In this document: positions 9,001-16,316 of the stretch, piece by piece
Layout of the letters: each line of letters begins with the position of its first letter
How positions within the stretch are numbered: position 1 is the first letter of the stretch
Source of the DNA: Lysobacter enzymogenes
GTDB taxonomy: Bacteria; Pseudomonadota; Gammaproteobacteria; Xanthomonadales; Xanthomonadaceae
Assembly: GCF_017355525.1 (NCBI RefSeq)
Contig: NZ_CP067395.1
Location: 3,286,001-3,350,000, forward strand
DNA length: 64,000 nucleotides
Direction of reading: 5' to 3'
Made by a program: the position numbers and the translations under genes
Notes under the pieces: generated by a model
Databases searched by the model: none
What the model saw: the letters and a program-made list of their open reading frames with translations, nothing else
Told to the model about the DNA's origin: nothing

Positions 9001-11507
9001 CGCTTCGCGGCCGGCACCGCGAAGTAGTATTCGATGGTCTTGGTCTTGCGCCCCATCGCGTCGTAGCGATGCTCGACCATCGCGCCGTTGGCGTTCAACG
9101 TCGCCAGCAACTGGCCATCGGCGCTGTAGAAATAGCGGTCCAACCGGTCCGCTGCCGATGGCTGGATCAGGGAATTGAGCTTTTCCAGCGTAGGCGCGAT
9201 CCGGAACGCCCCTACGGAGATCTTGTTGCTGTGGGCGACGGTCGCCACGAGTCGCGAAGCGGCGTCGTAACGGTATTCCACGGCGGCGCCAGCGGAATCC
9301 AAGGTTTTGATCAGACGACCGGCCTTGTCGTAGAACCGCCATGCCGAACGGTCGTTGTTCACGTCCGCGATCGGACGTAAGCCTGAGTTGGCCAGAGTCA
9401 GCGCCGCCTGCTGACCGTTCACTGCAATCGTCTGCTTCGGCTTTCCGTTGGCATCCAGCAACGACGCCAGTCCCGTTGCGCTCACCGCGCTGGCGTAAAC
9501 GGTCGTCTTCGCTACTTGATTGTTGCCGTCGTAGACATACTCCGTCAGCGCGCCAGCGGCATCGATTTCACCGACCCGCCGCCCTGCCTCGTCGTACAAC
9601 ACATGCGTCTTCGCCCCGAGCGCATCCTCGCTCATGCGCAACCGCCCGTCGGCGTCGTAGTGGTAGCGCACCTGCGACAGCAGCGTGCCGCCGCTGTCCG
9701 ATTCGGCCAGCGCGATCAGCTCGCCGGCGTGGTTGTAGATCGAGGTGCGCACCAGCCCGTTGGCCAGCGTCGTCACCGTGCGCCGCTGCGCGTCGTCGTA
9801 CTGGGTGACGGTCACCGCGTCGTTGAAGCCGGTGACCCGGATCGTCCGGCCCAGGCCGTCGTAGACGAACTGTTCGACTTCCGGCGCCGCGATCGGGCCG
9901 ACGTAACGCTGCAACAGCCGGCCCTGCGCGTCGTAGACGAAGCGGGTGCGGATGACCTGGTCGTCGAGCACGCCGCTGCCGTCGGCGGCCAGCGTGGCGT
10001 AGCGGGTCACCTGGCTCAGGTTGCCGCGGAAGTCGTACTCGCTGTCGGTGCGCTCGCCGATGCGCGCGGTGGCGCCGGCCCACGCGGTCAGCGCGGCCTC
10101 GGTGAACGTGCTGCCGGCGTAGTTGCCTTCCGAGTAGCCCAGCGTCGCGATCAACTGGCCGGCGGCGTTGTAGCGCAGCTCGCTGACGCGCCCCTCGGCG
10201 CTGACCTTGAACCGCAGATGCTGCTCCGCGTCGTACACATACCGCGTCGTCGCCGTGGCCGTGTTCGGCCCCGATACCGTCTCGCTCAGCAGTTGGTTGT
10301 CGCTGCCGAAGGTGCGCTCCACCACCGTGCCGACCGCGTCTTCCTGCTTGATGAGGTTGCCGGCTGCGTCGTAGGTGTATTTGACTTCGTTGCCCAGCCC
10401 GTCGCGGATCGTCGCGACTTGCCCGGCGGCGTCGTAGGTGAAAGTCTGGGTCTGGTGCGCGCCGTTGACCATTGGGCTGCTGGTCTGCAACAGCCGGCCC
10501 TGCGCGTCGTAGCTCAGGATCGTGTCCTGGCCGAGCGGGTCGACGATGGTCGTGCGGCGGTTCGCGGTGTCGTAGCTCAGCGTGGTCGTGCGCAGCACGC
10601 CGGCGTCGCTGGTCTGGGCGATGCTGACCACGCGGTACTGGCCGTCGATCAGCTGGTAGCCGAACGCGACTTTGGCGCCGTCGGACTGGGTGATCGAGGC
10701 GATCCGGCCGCTGCTGCCGTCGTAGCCATACGTCGTGGTGAACACCTTGCCGTCGGCGACCGAATTGTCGTCCGGGCTCAGGTCCAACGTCACCGTGCCC
10801 AGCCGGCCGGCGCTGTCGTAGCCGTAACGCACCGCGGTTGAGGTCTGAGTGCCGTTGGCGGTCTGGGTGACGGTGCGCAGCTGGCTCAGGCGGCCGTTGG
10901 AGTCGTAGTCCAGGTAGGTCGTTTCGCCGTTGGCGGTGACGACCTGGCTGAGCGCGCCGGCGCCGTTGTAGACGTAGCTGACCGCATTGCCGTCGCGGTC
11001 CACGCTCTCGATCAGGCGGCCGCTGTTGGCCGCGTCGTAGCGCTCGATCAGCTGGCTGCCGCCCTGGGTCCAGGTCCAGCGCTGGTTGCCGCCGTCCCAG
11101 GCCAGGGTGTCGCGGGTGCCCGCGCCTTCGCTGGCGACGTACAACGAACGCGCCGCGTCCCAGGCGTAGGCGATGCGGCTGCCGTCCCAGTCGGTGCGAT
11201 AGACGCTGCTGCCGGCCGCATTGACCGTCCCGGTCAGACCGCCGACCTGCTTGCTGACGCCCGCGCGCCAAGTCTCGCCGACCAGCTGCGCCTGGCTGTT
11301 GTAGGCCCGGTACAGCTCGGCGTCGACGCCGCGGCCCATCAGCCATTGGTCGCGGTCGCGCAGGATCAGGTTGCCGGTCGCGGCGTTGACGAACGCCTGC
11401 TCCCCGGTCTTGCCGACCCCCGCACCGCCGATCTGCCCCCGCCCGCCCAGACCCAGCGCCGAGGAGGCCTGCAGACCCAGTCCGTTCCCTGTGACGATCG
11501 CGACCAT
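1..11507 (-). CDS. Giant YD/RHS-repeat protein, 3' end outside window
   Basis: Open on the minus strand from ATG 11507 to the left edge; the last codons (…SRVQEYW) are still in the same frame, so at least 3835 codons are uninterrupted. A GGGAAAGG ribosome site precedes the ATG. There is no Sec signal; the N-terminus reads MVAIVTGNGLGLQASSALGL, then an RAYNSQ motif near residue 70 typical of the DUF6531-like start of RHS proteins. Dozens of YD repeats (YDxxGRL, YDAAGN, YEYDxxG) follow. Two non-YD inserts stand out: a beta-sandwich-like stretch near residues 880-1010 and a long Ig/FN3-like stretch near residues 2790-3470. Family knowledge: such shells encapsulate a C-terminal toxin or act as surface/secreted proteins. 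The RHS core and effector end cannot be seen here. Length is far above the usual 1200-2000 aa. It lies 136 bp downstream of a diguanylate cyclase gene on the same strand. Confidence 0.93.
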   Translation of the reverse strand, partial: MVAIVTGNGLGLQASSALGLGGRGQIGGAGVGKTGEQAFVNAATGNLILRDRDQWLMGRGVDAELYRAYNSQAQLVGETWRAGVSKQVGGLTGTVNAAGSSVYRTDWDGSRIAYAWDAARSLYVASEGAGTRDTLAWDGGNQRWTWTQGGSQLIERYDAANSGRLIESVDRDGNAVSYVYNGAGALSQVVTANGETTYLDYDSNGRLSQLRTVTQTANGTQTSTAVRYGYDSAGRLGTVTLDLSPDDNSVADGKVFTTTYGYDGSSGRIASITQSDGAKVAFGYQLIDGQYRVVSIAQTSDAGVLRTTTLSYDTANRRTTIVDPLGQDTILSYDAQGRLLQTSSPMVNGAHQTQTFTYDAAGQVATIRDGLGNEVKYTYDAAGNLIKQEDAVGTVVERTFGSDNQLLSETVSGPNTATATTRYVYDAEQHLRFKVSAEGRVSELRYNAAGQLIATLGYSEGNYAGSTFTEAALTAWAGATARIGERTDSEYDFRGNLSQVTRYATLAADGSGVLDDQVIRTRFVYDAQGRLLQRYVGPIAAPEVEQFVYDGLGRTIRVTGFNDAVTVTQYDDAQRRTVTTLANGLVRTSIYNHAGELIALAESDSGGTLLSQVRYHYDADGRLRMSEDALGAKTHVLYDEAGRRVGEIDAAGALTEYVYDGNNQVAKTTVYASAVSATGLASLLDANGKPKQTIAVNGQQAALTLANSGLRPIADVNNDRSAWRFYDKAGRLIKTLDSAGAAVEYRYDAASRLVATVAHSNKISVGAFRIAPTLEKLNSLIQPSAADRLDRYFYSADGQLLATLNANGAMVEHRYDAMGRKTKTIEYYFAVPAAKRAAGTLDEIRPQTTIFDKNAYAFYDARGLLTAEVDGEGYITRYRYDSVGNVARRIQGERLAPGVLDAPVSVTGSFKARMTGTASQPMPTVEVWVDGVKVKTVSVDSASDTSYSFTAQVLAGANHRVSLVMVPGDGRTIELSQANLAGVAFDATGRVAWEAGGDGQNAGTPSVRPSGAQSFSGSGAMRWSVASLDALASLVQTPGLVQRSDYEYDVEGRLLKKTDFSSSGNIESSYAYDSLGQMVAARTADRKALSRYDLQGRLTAQLSGEGVRALEALGANPAQAAVNAVWNQWGQRYEYDAAGRRTAMVDALGRSTLFYYDASGRLVLTVNPTGEAVEQRYNVFGEAEQVIAYAKRIASLSLGQMHGGTLTDAVRSVIASIDDAQASKSSRKYNLVGLLEQATDENGGRTEYLYNAYGQETQSTRWTSLVRSDATRIVDAIYYDFAGIGFNNARDIWSFNSQTGRYVDAFGRLNSIMLNSELQGAWRYDRNDRVVGYQIQNGTSSEVSDYDAFGNVIKKTDRAGNSTLYSYTAFNREIRTVSAEGIETLARYNEHGQVVELTDGRGNKTVYEYDLDGRLIRTTSPAGESRVAYDRAGQVIETRDARGVRTVYEYDGAGRTLSRTVDPDGLAIVERFEYDPKGLMVRSVDPNGVATEFRYDLKGQRTLVVVDAGDGRLNLATRYEYDAIGQLVKVVAGDGTAAAKVTAYSYDKLGRKISETVDPDGLALKTVFTYNKLNDLVAKTDPSGAITRFVYDTAHRLTSTVDAAGGITRQVYDQDGRLLSRTAYANPAATTGLALELKFSDINALVRADTNNDRTIRYAYDRDNRLRYVVDASGSVVESIYDNTGNVVRSIAYATPIASTVAATVAAVSAALAAQGSAAHLGDRSSLFVYDAAGRAVFQLDPGRYLTRNNYDANGNLIGRVRYMWPYPANAATGLSDLLVWADRNENTASPPISRDRWIYDAANRLTWEIDARGYVTRTVYDAAGHRTRRAQYQEGTEYPYTKPAEYTDAGMRAWAARTSGGDAPFVNPATLWFYDTAGREVFAFNAEGYLVETRYDARGNLERTVQYDKQWPAYYGATDTITDADTAASVAAKAAGGAGASTSYRYDAAGRVRDKIDALGGVTRYEYDSLGQVVAEFQAWGTPDQVAVRRRYDAVGRMTEETRAADTPQASHTRYAYDAFGQLVSTVDPRGVELVELDSPWALELRWSLGYRNETGAALVVASLSAAQKEALLALYTSRSVYDASGRLSQSIDALGGVVTRTYDGFGNAVEVRDAGGNVGRFYFDAKGNVTHQVDPEGYLTVTEYDYRGNATVVRRYANRVSGQVSPNALPSIPAGAVSETRMTYNAAGALIGTTDAEGKGELYGYDQFGYMSLFTNKLGAKTAYFRDKLGRVTSETYLDVSVVDRFNGAARPLRIDSRYDARGNLVRRVEAVQSAEERITVFAYDALNRRTSATETVATGQATVNAVEKSSFDARGNLIEKIAVNGARTVYYYDAANRLSGQVGPNGLLTRNEYDAAGNLVRTLAFVRAVALPAGWTLPADPLNPATGKPDEVRETRFAYDANGRRIESRTKGVAHGILENGVDQNGNPERSYKIDARDIVETWSYDANGRAIAHVDGAGNVVRTFYDALGQKRLEIDGEGYAVAWERDAEGNVLKETRYAKRQQPPAQTLLAASANDEAEQLISSWPTSADDRVTLYSYDKMGRRLTESRLSVAYGSVDAATGRLSEGFATATTAYAYDAAGNLLRRTDANGSVFGWEYDKAGRNTAIILPGFVDYSGRSVTARTEYSYNGLNQVVKETRRGVGSDQDQVDSYVYGAGGRLLSKTNALNFTTRFGYDASGNMTAMSYLRTDSAGGQRTETIQVAYDQNNREVSRVTVGGDGSRSVERRTDYNLFGDVTGRGTGPTGWQEFAEYDYAGRVLRTNMDGGITRVHVYDGAGNAAVRIESRAEDLSKWTLARVLEPSDADAEKLSLTLTLYDGRNQAIDVIQASMSAEGERLGLKTVTVRPIVPGAIQSSVGGRLGQKARDQVSRPEDGVPTIAPTNANTVPSLSGNAVPFDWRGGGDSTPPTAMTYRLNIPDYRSAFGSEYQVRVVLEGQQAGPHSGRWEDMDKPLPVYSLLGQFVGDQNSVAADMQVPIFLRNVATEERRATLYFTVKVYVTPRGSGGGREILVGSASNVGPDGKGAEIKWDRSWDHNGRVDLMSGSLATATTGELPPEFSGHVIQMPGDAYRSDVSPQVYVRPKGSSGPYQLLPLQRDFGQGKATVDVAGLADGPYDMIYVATRTDGALMRREKYDLVVGSTQSIARAPDTLDNTFQTNSLGTFVWTSNGLDMSNLLTYRSQVPKKVVVEYRRKGSQDAWGGTNGLPGLPPMATPGSVRWDTTGLNGDYEVVLKLLGDNDTLLDSIKGEVSVGANPRVALDFAHDADVVRLSNLPPNASAVDLTLLNEDGSVAWTAAGLSIANGALNWPIPPEILAAAGDGVRRYGMKLTFTDNRVVPPSSYNAVGSIEVGPQREPKAVIQVDRHLYTLNLDPKQPEGQVLVLHYRPEGNVNTPFQEVVILRGADGKFRWDSLGLNKEATYEYFYDVFRTLAEAQNPAGSQSLVRNSGYFWPDNDRPATEASWEIKNFEPSSLTIHRRQEYNAFGEIAREIDGRGNATALSYNTLGKLTRKTDPLVWVTRANGFREQINPFTQYVNDLAGNVVAYRDANGNLTTQAWNYGSAKPTLVGEWHADGGFKRFQYDVFGNQRVSVDELGRTTGYGYDRGNRLVSIQRPKGEGETGEIVDSYAYDELDRRIRHTSSLLGATTTDFNIEGEVSRVVTAGGRTTTYSSVWSDAITGNHAGWIRTMTDANGRSLIDYVDAFGRKFMHKDLGDRWFTYEYNHAGLLSSSGTTVYEYYANGLIKRMNDAGSGIKAYYEYDENGNRTFEGFTGKDGNWAFQQSKATYDALNRLIKVDDPRYEITYEFDAQGNRIRMHSLYKDGLNGASRVQEYW

Positions 11508-11643
11508 GTGCCTTTCCCGTTTCGGTTAGCCGCCAGGGGGCGGCTCTCTAACGGACTTCTCGGCACATCTGAAAAAAAGTTTAGCGGCGTTCTGAATAGC
11601 GTGAACGCTGTCGCAAATCAGCCCCGGACGAAGCCGGGCTCGG

Positions 11644-13320
11644 CTAGATTGCCACTTCGCCCGCGGTCGCCTGCTGCACCGTCACCCGGTCGCGTCCGCC
11701 GGCCTTGCTCGCGTACAGGGCCGCGTCGGAGCGCTCCAGCAGTTGCTCGAAGCTCTCGCCGGGCCGCAGTTCGGCCACGCCCATGCTCAGGCTCAGGTTG
11801 AGCGCGCGGCCGTGCACGCTCGGCGGGTTGGCGCCGACCGCGCGGCGCAGGTGTTCGGCCACCACCAGGCCTTGTTCCAGGCGGGTGCCGGGCAGGCCGA
11901 CCAGGATTTCGTCGCCGCCGTAGCGGCCGCACAGGTCGGTCGAGCGCAGGCGCTGGCGGGTGCGTTCGGCGACGGTGCGCAAGGCCTCGTCGCCGGCGCT
12001 GTGGCCGTGTTCGTCGTTGATGCGCTTGAAGTGGTCGATGTCGAAGAACACCACGGTCAGCGGGCGGCGGTTGCGGTGGGCCTCGAGGATCGCGTCGCGC
12101 AGCGCCTGCTCGATCGCCTGCCGGTTCATCACGCTGGTCAGGCGGTCGTAGGTGGCGCGGTGCTTGGCGGTGTCGTGGTCCTCGCGCAGCTTCTGCAGCT
12201 TGGCCGCCAGGCCCAGCAACAGGCCCAGGCCGCCGAACACCAGGCCGACCGGGTAGGCGTATTCGAGCCAGGCGAACATCGGCCACCAGCGCTGGAAGCC
12301 GCCGACCAGCACCACCAGCACCGCCAGCAGCGGCGTCCACGCGCCGACCAGGAAGTAGGCCTCGCTTTGACGCTGCGCGATCGCCATCGCGCAGGCATAG
12401 ACCACCGCGAAGATCACCACCAGCAGCATCACGTTGCCGAAGCTGGCGCTCAAGCTCCAGGTATGCACCAGCGAGACCAGCAACAGCGCGCCGAGGATCC
12501 AGCTGCAGACGTTGAGCACCCGCGCCACCGCCGGCTGGGTCGCGCGCAGGTCCAGATAGAACACCAGGAAGCGCACGCTGGCGATCACCGCGGCGGTGTT
12601 GAGCACGACGTTGGTGCGGCGGTTCGGCAGCACCTCGTGGAACCACGGCAGCATGCGGATCTCGCCGCCCTCCACCGCCAGGTTCACGGTCTGCACCAGC
12701 AAGGTCAGGCACAGGTAGGCGTAGCCGCGCTCGCGCAGGCCGACCCAGAAGCCGAACGCGAGCACCGCGGTCGCGCCCAAGGCGGTCAGCACCACGCTGC
12801 GCAGGGCGACGTGGCTCATGTCCTGGCGATGGACCTGGGCCAGCGGCTCGATGCGCAGGCTCGACGGAGTGAACTCGGTCGCCCAGGTGCGCAGGTAGAT
12901 CACCTCGCCCTTGCGCACCCCGCCTTCCAGCGGATACACCACGAAGCGCGAGGAATGCTGGAACTCGCTGCCGCGGCCGTGCAGCGCGCGCCGCACCGGG
13001 TCGACGTCGCGGTGGCGCCAGATGTCGAAGAACTTGCGGTAGGGCTGGTCGATCACCAACTGCGGCAGCTGGTCCTCGCCGACGTCGGCGGTGGCGACCA
13101 GGCGCACCCACTGCGGCCTGCGGTCGGGATAGACGATGCGCCCGTCGGGCTGCGGCGCGAAGCGCGCGTCGAGGCGGCCCGACAGCACCTGCGCCAGCGG
13201 CGGATCGGCGCCGGGCCCCAGCCGCGACACCGCGAACGGCTGCGCGCACGCCAACGCCGCCGCGCCCAGACCCAGCAGGGCCAGCAGGGTCTGCCAGAGT
13301 AAGCGCCAGGACCGATCCAT
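11644..13320 (-). CDS. Membrane diguanylate cyclase, 7TM sensor plus GGDEF
   Basis: 558 aa. A signal-like N-terminus (LLALLGLGAAALACAQP) is followed by a periplasmic domain of about 140 residues of the 7TMR-DISM type, a block of seven hydrophobic helices (about residues 175-385), and a C-terminal GGDEF domain. The product would be a diguanylate cyclase making c-di-GMP at the inner membrane in response to a periplasmic cue. The active-site loop reads RYGGDEI (GGDEI at residues 468-472), with Ile in place of the usual Phe; an inhibitory I-site RSTD lies five residues before it. The FFDIDHFKRIND metal/nucleotide motif is intact, so I expect activity. AAGGAA sits directly before the ATG. It diverges from the GH114-like gene. 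Confidence 0.9.
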   Translation of the reverse strand: MDRSWRLLWQTLLALLGLGAAALACAQPFAVSRLGPGADPPLAQVLSGRLDARFAPQPDGRIVYPDRRPQWVRLVATADVGEDQLPQLVIDQPYRKFFDIWRHRDVDPVRRALHGRGSEFQHSSRFVVYPLEGGVRKGEVIYLRTWATEFTPSSLRIEPLAQVHRQDMSHVALRSVVLTALGATAVLAFGFWVGLRERGYAYLCLTLLVQTVNLAVEGGEIRMLPWFHEVLPNRRTNVVLNTAAVIASVRFLVFYLDLRATQPAVARVLNVCSWILGALLLVSLVHTWSLSASFGNVMLLVVIFAVVYACAMAIAQRQSEAYFLVGAWTPLLAVLVVLVGGFQRWWPMFAWLEYAYPVGLVFGGLGLLLGLAAKLQKLREDHDTAKHRATYDRLTSVMNRQAIEQALRDAILEAHRNRRPLTVVFFDIDHFKRINDEHGHSAGDEALRTVAERTRQRLRSTDLCGRYGGDEILVGLPGTRLEQGLVVAEHLRRAVGANPPSVHGRALNLSLSMGVAELRPGESFEQLLERSDAALYASKAGGRDRVTVQQATAGEVAI

Positions 13321-13872
13321 TTCCTTAGCTGGGTGTAGTGAGCCGTGGAGGATAGCCCAACGTATACGGCCGCCCGGCCGGCGCCGCGACCGCGGGCGGC
13401 GGGGCGAACGCGGAACTGCGACGCCGATTCCGAACGCGGCATCCGCAGCGCCTGTTCACCCGCGCCGCCGCGCCGCGCACGGGTTTTGTAAGCAACGGTC
13501 AAGTTGAGAACTCGGCCCGGTTTCGGCGCCGACCGCGCCGCGATGCTGGCGCCCCTCGGTCGGGCCGCAGTCGCGTCCCCGCCGCGGGCGGCCGGCATGC
13601 GGTCGCGCGGCGCTTGCCCGCGCCGCGTCCGCATGCAGGCCGCGCACCGCCCTTCCATCGCGCGCGGACGCAGGACGCCGGCAGGAGCCGCCGCGCGCGA
13701 TACCGGTGCCGTCGGCGCCGTCCCCGATCCCCTCATCGAGCCGCCCGGCGCCGCGCGCGACCGGCGCGGCCGCGACCGGACCGCCGCTGGCGCGCGGCGT
13801 ACCGGCATGGGACGCGGACGCCGACGCGGCGCCTTCGTCGTCCATATCCCCCTTAAGCCTTCTGGAGACGCA
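13321..13872. other. Divergent intergenic region
   Basis: 552 bases between the starts of the diguanylate cyclase gene and the GH114-like gene. An open frame runs through it into the hydrolase gene, but the signal peptide fixes the hydrolase start at 13873, so I read this as non-coding and promoter-bearing. It is extremely GC-rich and I see no convincing -35/-10 pair. Confidence 0.5.
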
Positions 13873-14742
13873 ATGAACAAGTCCGCTTTCACCGCCGTGG
13901 CGCTGGCCGCCGCGCTGTGCGCCGCCGCCGCGCAGGCGCATTCCCCCGCCGCGCCGGCCCAGACCGCCGCCGCGCCGACCTGGAAACCGCTGACCCCGGG
14001 CACCACCTGGAACTGGCAGCTCGACGGCCGCACGGTCAATTCCGCCGTGCTCGACGCCTCGACCAATCCGAAGAAGATGCTCGACATCGACCTCGACGCG
14101 ACCCCGGCCTCGACCATCGCCGCGCTCAAGGCCAAGGGCATCTACGTGGTGTGCTACACCGAAGTCGGCAGCTACAACGAAGAACGCGAAGACGCGGCCG
14201 AGTTCCGCAAGGTGCCGGGCCTGATCGGCAAGCGCATGGACGGCTTCGAGCACGAGTGGTGGATCGACGTGCGCAAGACCGACGCGCTGATGCCGATCAT
14301 GACCGCGCGCCTGGACAAGGCCAGGAGCAAGGGCTGCGACGGCGTCGAACCGGACCTGGACGATTCGTTCAACCAGGGCGCCGACAAGACCGGCTTCGAT
14401 CTGACCATGGAAGATTCGCTGTACTACCTGCAGCTGCTGGTCGACGCCGCGCACGCGCGCGGCATGTCGATGGGCCTGAAGAACGGTCCGGAAATGGCCA
14501 AGGACGCGGCGCTGTTCGCCGACTGGGCGCTCAACGAGGAATGCAACCAGCACAGCGAATGCGGCGGCTACAAGGAGTTCGTCAAGCGCAACAAGGCCGT
14601 GTTCCAGGTCGAGTACCGCTCCAACGGCACCCGGGTCAAGGATTTCTGCCCGGCCGACAACAAGAACAACTTCGACGGCCTGCTCAAGGACGCCAGCGAG
14701 TTGTTGCATGCCTTGCCGCGCGATGCCTGCCGCAACGGCTGA
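13873..14742 (+). CDS. Secreted GH114-like endo-alpha-1,4-polygalactosaminidase
   Basis: 289 aa. A clear Sec signal peptide (residues 1-22, cleavage after AQA) sets the start at MNKSAFTAV, with GGAGA upstream; the longer open frame upstream is Arg-rich and unlike protein. The mature part begins with the family pattern W(N)WQLDG, continues with IDLD and the ICYTE-like strand YVVCYTEVGSY, and has the acidic loop VEPDLDD at residues 158-164, which in the GH114/TM1410 fold carries catalytic acids. The expected role is hydrolysis of galactosamine-containing exopolysaccharide outside the cell. Mature Cys residues (for example EECNQHSEC) suggest disulfides. Family assignment rests on motif recall; TM1410-like proteins of unknown substrate are the alternative. 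Confidence 0.82.
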   Translation: MNKSAFTAVALAAALCAAAAQAHSPAAPAQTAAAPTWKPLTPGTTWNWQLDGRTVNSAVLDASTNPKKMLDIDLDATPASTIAALKAKGIYVVCYTEVGSYNEEREDAAEFRKVPGLIGKRMDGFEHEWWIDVRKTDALMPIMTARLDKARSKGCDGVEPDLDDSFNQGADKTGFDLTMEDSLYYLQLLVDAAHARGMSMGLKNGPEMAKDAALFADWALNEECNQHSECGGYKEFVKRNKAVFQVEYRSNGTRVKDFCPADNKNNFDGLLKDASELLHALPRDACRNG

Positions 14743-14783
14743 TTGAGCGACCGTCGCGACGGGACACGACCCGTCGCGACCGG

Positions 14784-14809
14784 GCCGGCTCCCGCGGGAG
14801 CCGGCTTTT
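14784..14809 (+). terminator. Rho-independent terminator after GH114-like gene
   Basis: An 11-bp self-complementary stem (GCCGGCTCCCG / CGGGAGCCGGC) is followed by TTTTC. It lies 41 bases after the hydrolase stop codon. Confidence 0.75.
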
Positions 14810-14835
14810 CGCCGGTTGCGCGCCAGCGCGCGCGC

Positions 14836-15609
14836 TCACGAGTTCCGCCACGCCGTCCCCGCCCGCGCGCGCCCTTCCGTGCGTTCGAAATCGCGCCCCA
14901 GATAGGCCTTGCAACGGAACTGGTCGATATCGTTGATGCGCAGGATGTTGCGCTTGCGGCTGACCAGGCCGCTGCGGTGCCAGGTCTGCAGTTGCGCGTT
15001 CAATTTCGGCCGGCTGGCGTTGACCATCGCCGCCAGGATGCTCTGGGTCGGCGGCAGCGCCACTTCGAAATCGCCGCCGCGCGCGTGCGGCTGGTCGTGC
15101 ATCAGCGACAGCAGATAGCGCGCCAGGCGCGATTCCAGCCGGTGCAGGCACATCGTCTCCAGGCTCTCCACCGCTTGCCGCAGGCGCAGGCACAGCGAGG
15201 CGTGGGCGCGTTCGATCACCACCGGATCGTTGGTCAGGCTGGGAAAATGCCGGCGCGGCAGCAGCAGCACCCGGGTCGGGCTGTACGCCACCGCGGTGAA
15301 GGTGTGGGCGTGGGTGTCCAGCAGCGGGGTTTCGTCGACGGTCTCGCCGCCGTCGATGGTGTCGACGATCAGCTCCTGGCCGTCGGGCCCGTACAGCAGC
15401 TTGTAGATGCGGCCGTGGACGACGAAGGCGAGGAAATCGCTGGGATCGTTCTTGAAGAACAGCGCGTCGCCTTCTTCGAGGTTGGCCTCGCTGCTGTGGC
15501 GCGCGATGTGCTCCAGCAGCGTGGTGGGCAGGCCGCGCAGCAGCGCGCAGCGGTCCAGGCCCCAGCGGCGCCGGCGCACCGCGACGCCGTCGTCGGGCTT
15601 CAGCGCCAT
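14836..15609 (-). CDS. Crp/Fnr-family transcriptional regulator
   Basis: 257 aa. A cyclic-nucleotide-binding-type beta-roll occupies about residues 20-135 (EEGDALFFKND, FVVHGRIYKLL, DTIDGGETVDE). A long dimerisation helix (about 137-168) and a winged-helix DNA-binding domain follow, with a recognition-helix region TQSILAAMVNASRPKLNAQL. The RxSR-type phosphate-binding signature of true cAMP receptors is not evident, so the ligand is unknown. It is the last gene on the same strand after the two rebB genes, 254 bases downstream of the nearest one. I infer a link to R-body expression from this position only; it could be an unrelated neighbour. Confidence 0.85.
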   Translation of the reverse strand: MALKPDDGVAVRRRRWGLDRCALLRGLPTTLLEHIARHSSEANLEEGDALFFKNDPSDFLAFVVHGRIYKLLYGPDGQELIVDTIDGGETVDETPLLDTHAHTFTAVAYSPTRVLLLPRRHFPSLTNDPVVIERAHASLCLRLRQAVESLETMCLHRLESRLARYLLSLMHDQPHARGGDFEVALPPTQSILAAMVNASRPKLNAQLQTWHRSGLVSRKRNILRINDIDQFRCKAYLGRDFERTEGRARAGTAWRNS

Positions 15610-15863
15610 GCGCCCGGCCGCGCCGGCGGCGCGGCGGTCCGGCCGGCGCGGCCGGCGGCGATGCGGCCGCGCGGGCGGCCGGTGGCAGGATTCATAACGC
15701 CCCCTGTGGACGTCGGCATGGCGCGGCGGCGACGCGGCGCGCGGCGCGCGGCCCGGGCGTTGCGCCCTGTCCGCCGCGGCGTCCGACGCGATGCGGCGCG
15801 CAACGATGCGGCGCAGAACGATGCCGGCGCCGCGCGGCGGACCGGCATCGCATGGCGCGTGCC

Positions 15864-16202
15864 TTACGGGCCGTACGGATTGCTCTTGAACGACTGCAGC
15901 ACGGTCAGCAGGCTGGTCAGGTTGTCGGCCACGCCGGTCTGGGCGACCTTCTCGGTCGCGCCGGCCGCGGCGGTGGTGTCCAGGCTGTAGATCTGCATCA
16001 CGCCCTGGTTGGCCGCGGCCTGCGCCAGCGAGGTCTGCTGCTGCTGCGAGGCGATCGCGTTTTCGAACAGCAGCCCGGTGGAGTGGGCCGCCGACTGGTA
16101 CATCGAACCCATCGCGAACGCGGGGCCCTCGGCGATGACCTTGACGTTCGACTGGGTGACGGCGTCGGTGATCTGATTGTTGACTGCGGTGGGATATGCC
16201 AT
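15864..16202 (-). CDS. rebB: RebB-family R-body protein (copy 2)
   Basis: 112 aa from MAYPTAVNNQIT; GAGG lies 8 bases upstream of that ATG, which is preferred over an ATG 30 bases earlier. The protein has the RebB pattern: QITDAVTQSNVKVI, an APAFAMGSMYQS-like segment (here GPAFAMGSMYQS), a Gln run (SQQQQTS) and a C-terminal helix. R-body proteins polymerise into coiled cytoplasmic ribbons that can unroll into hollow needles. It is nearly identical to the next gene upstream over its whole length, with an SNPYGP tail added, so it arose by tandem duplication. Confidence 0.9.
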   Translation of the reverse strand: MAYPTAVNNQITDAVTQSNVKVIAEGPAFAMGSMYQSAAHSTGLLFENAIASQQQQTSLAQAAANQGVMQIYSLDTTAAAGATEKVAQTGVADNLTSLLTVLQSFKSNPYGP

Positions 16203-16288
16203 GGATCTGTCCTCAGTGACGGATTGGACCAACTGCGGTTAACTCGGCTCCGCGACGCCGGCCGGACCCGCCGGCCGGCGCCGCACGG

Positions 16289-16307
16289 CCCGATCGCAAG
16301 GATCGGG
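16289..16307 (-). other. Intercistronic hairpin between the rebB copies
   Basis: A perfect 7-bp stem (CCCGATC/GATCGGG) with a 5-base loop lies between the two rebB genes. There is no T-tract, so it is more likely a processing or stability hairpin than a terminator. Confidence 0.45.
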
Positions 16308-16316
16308 CGCTGCGCA

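Noticed and set aside
7786..9342. CRISPR-like or tandem DNA repeats in the YD region
   Set aside because: The similarity comes from degenerate protein repeats; there are no constant repeats with unique spacers.
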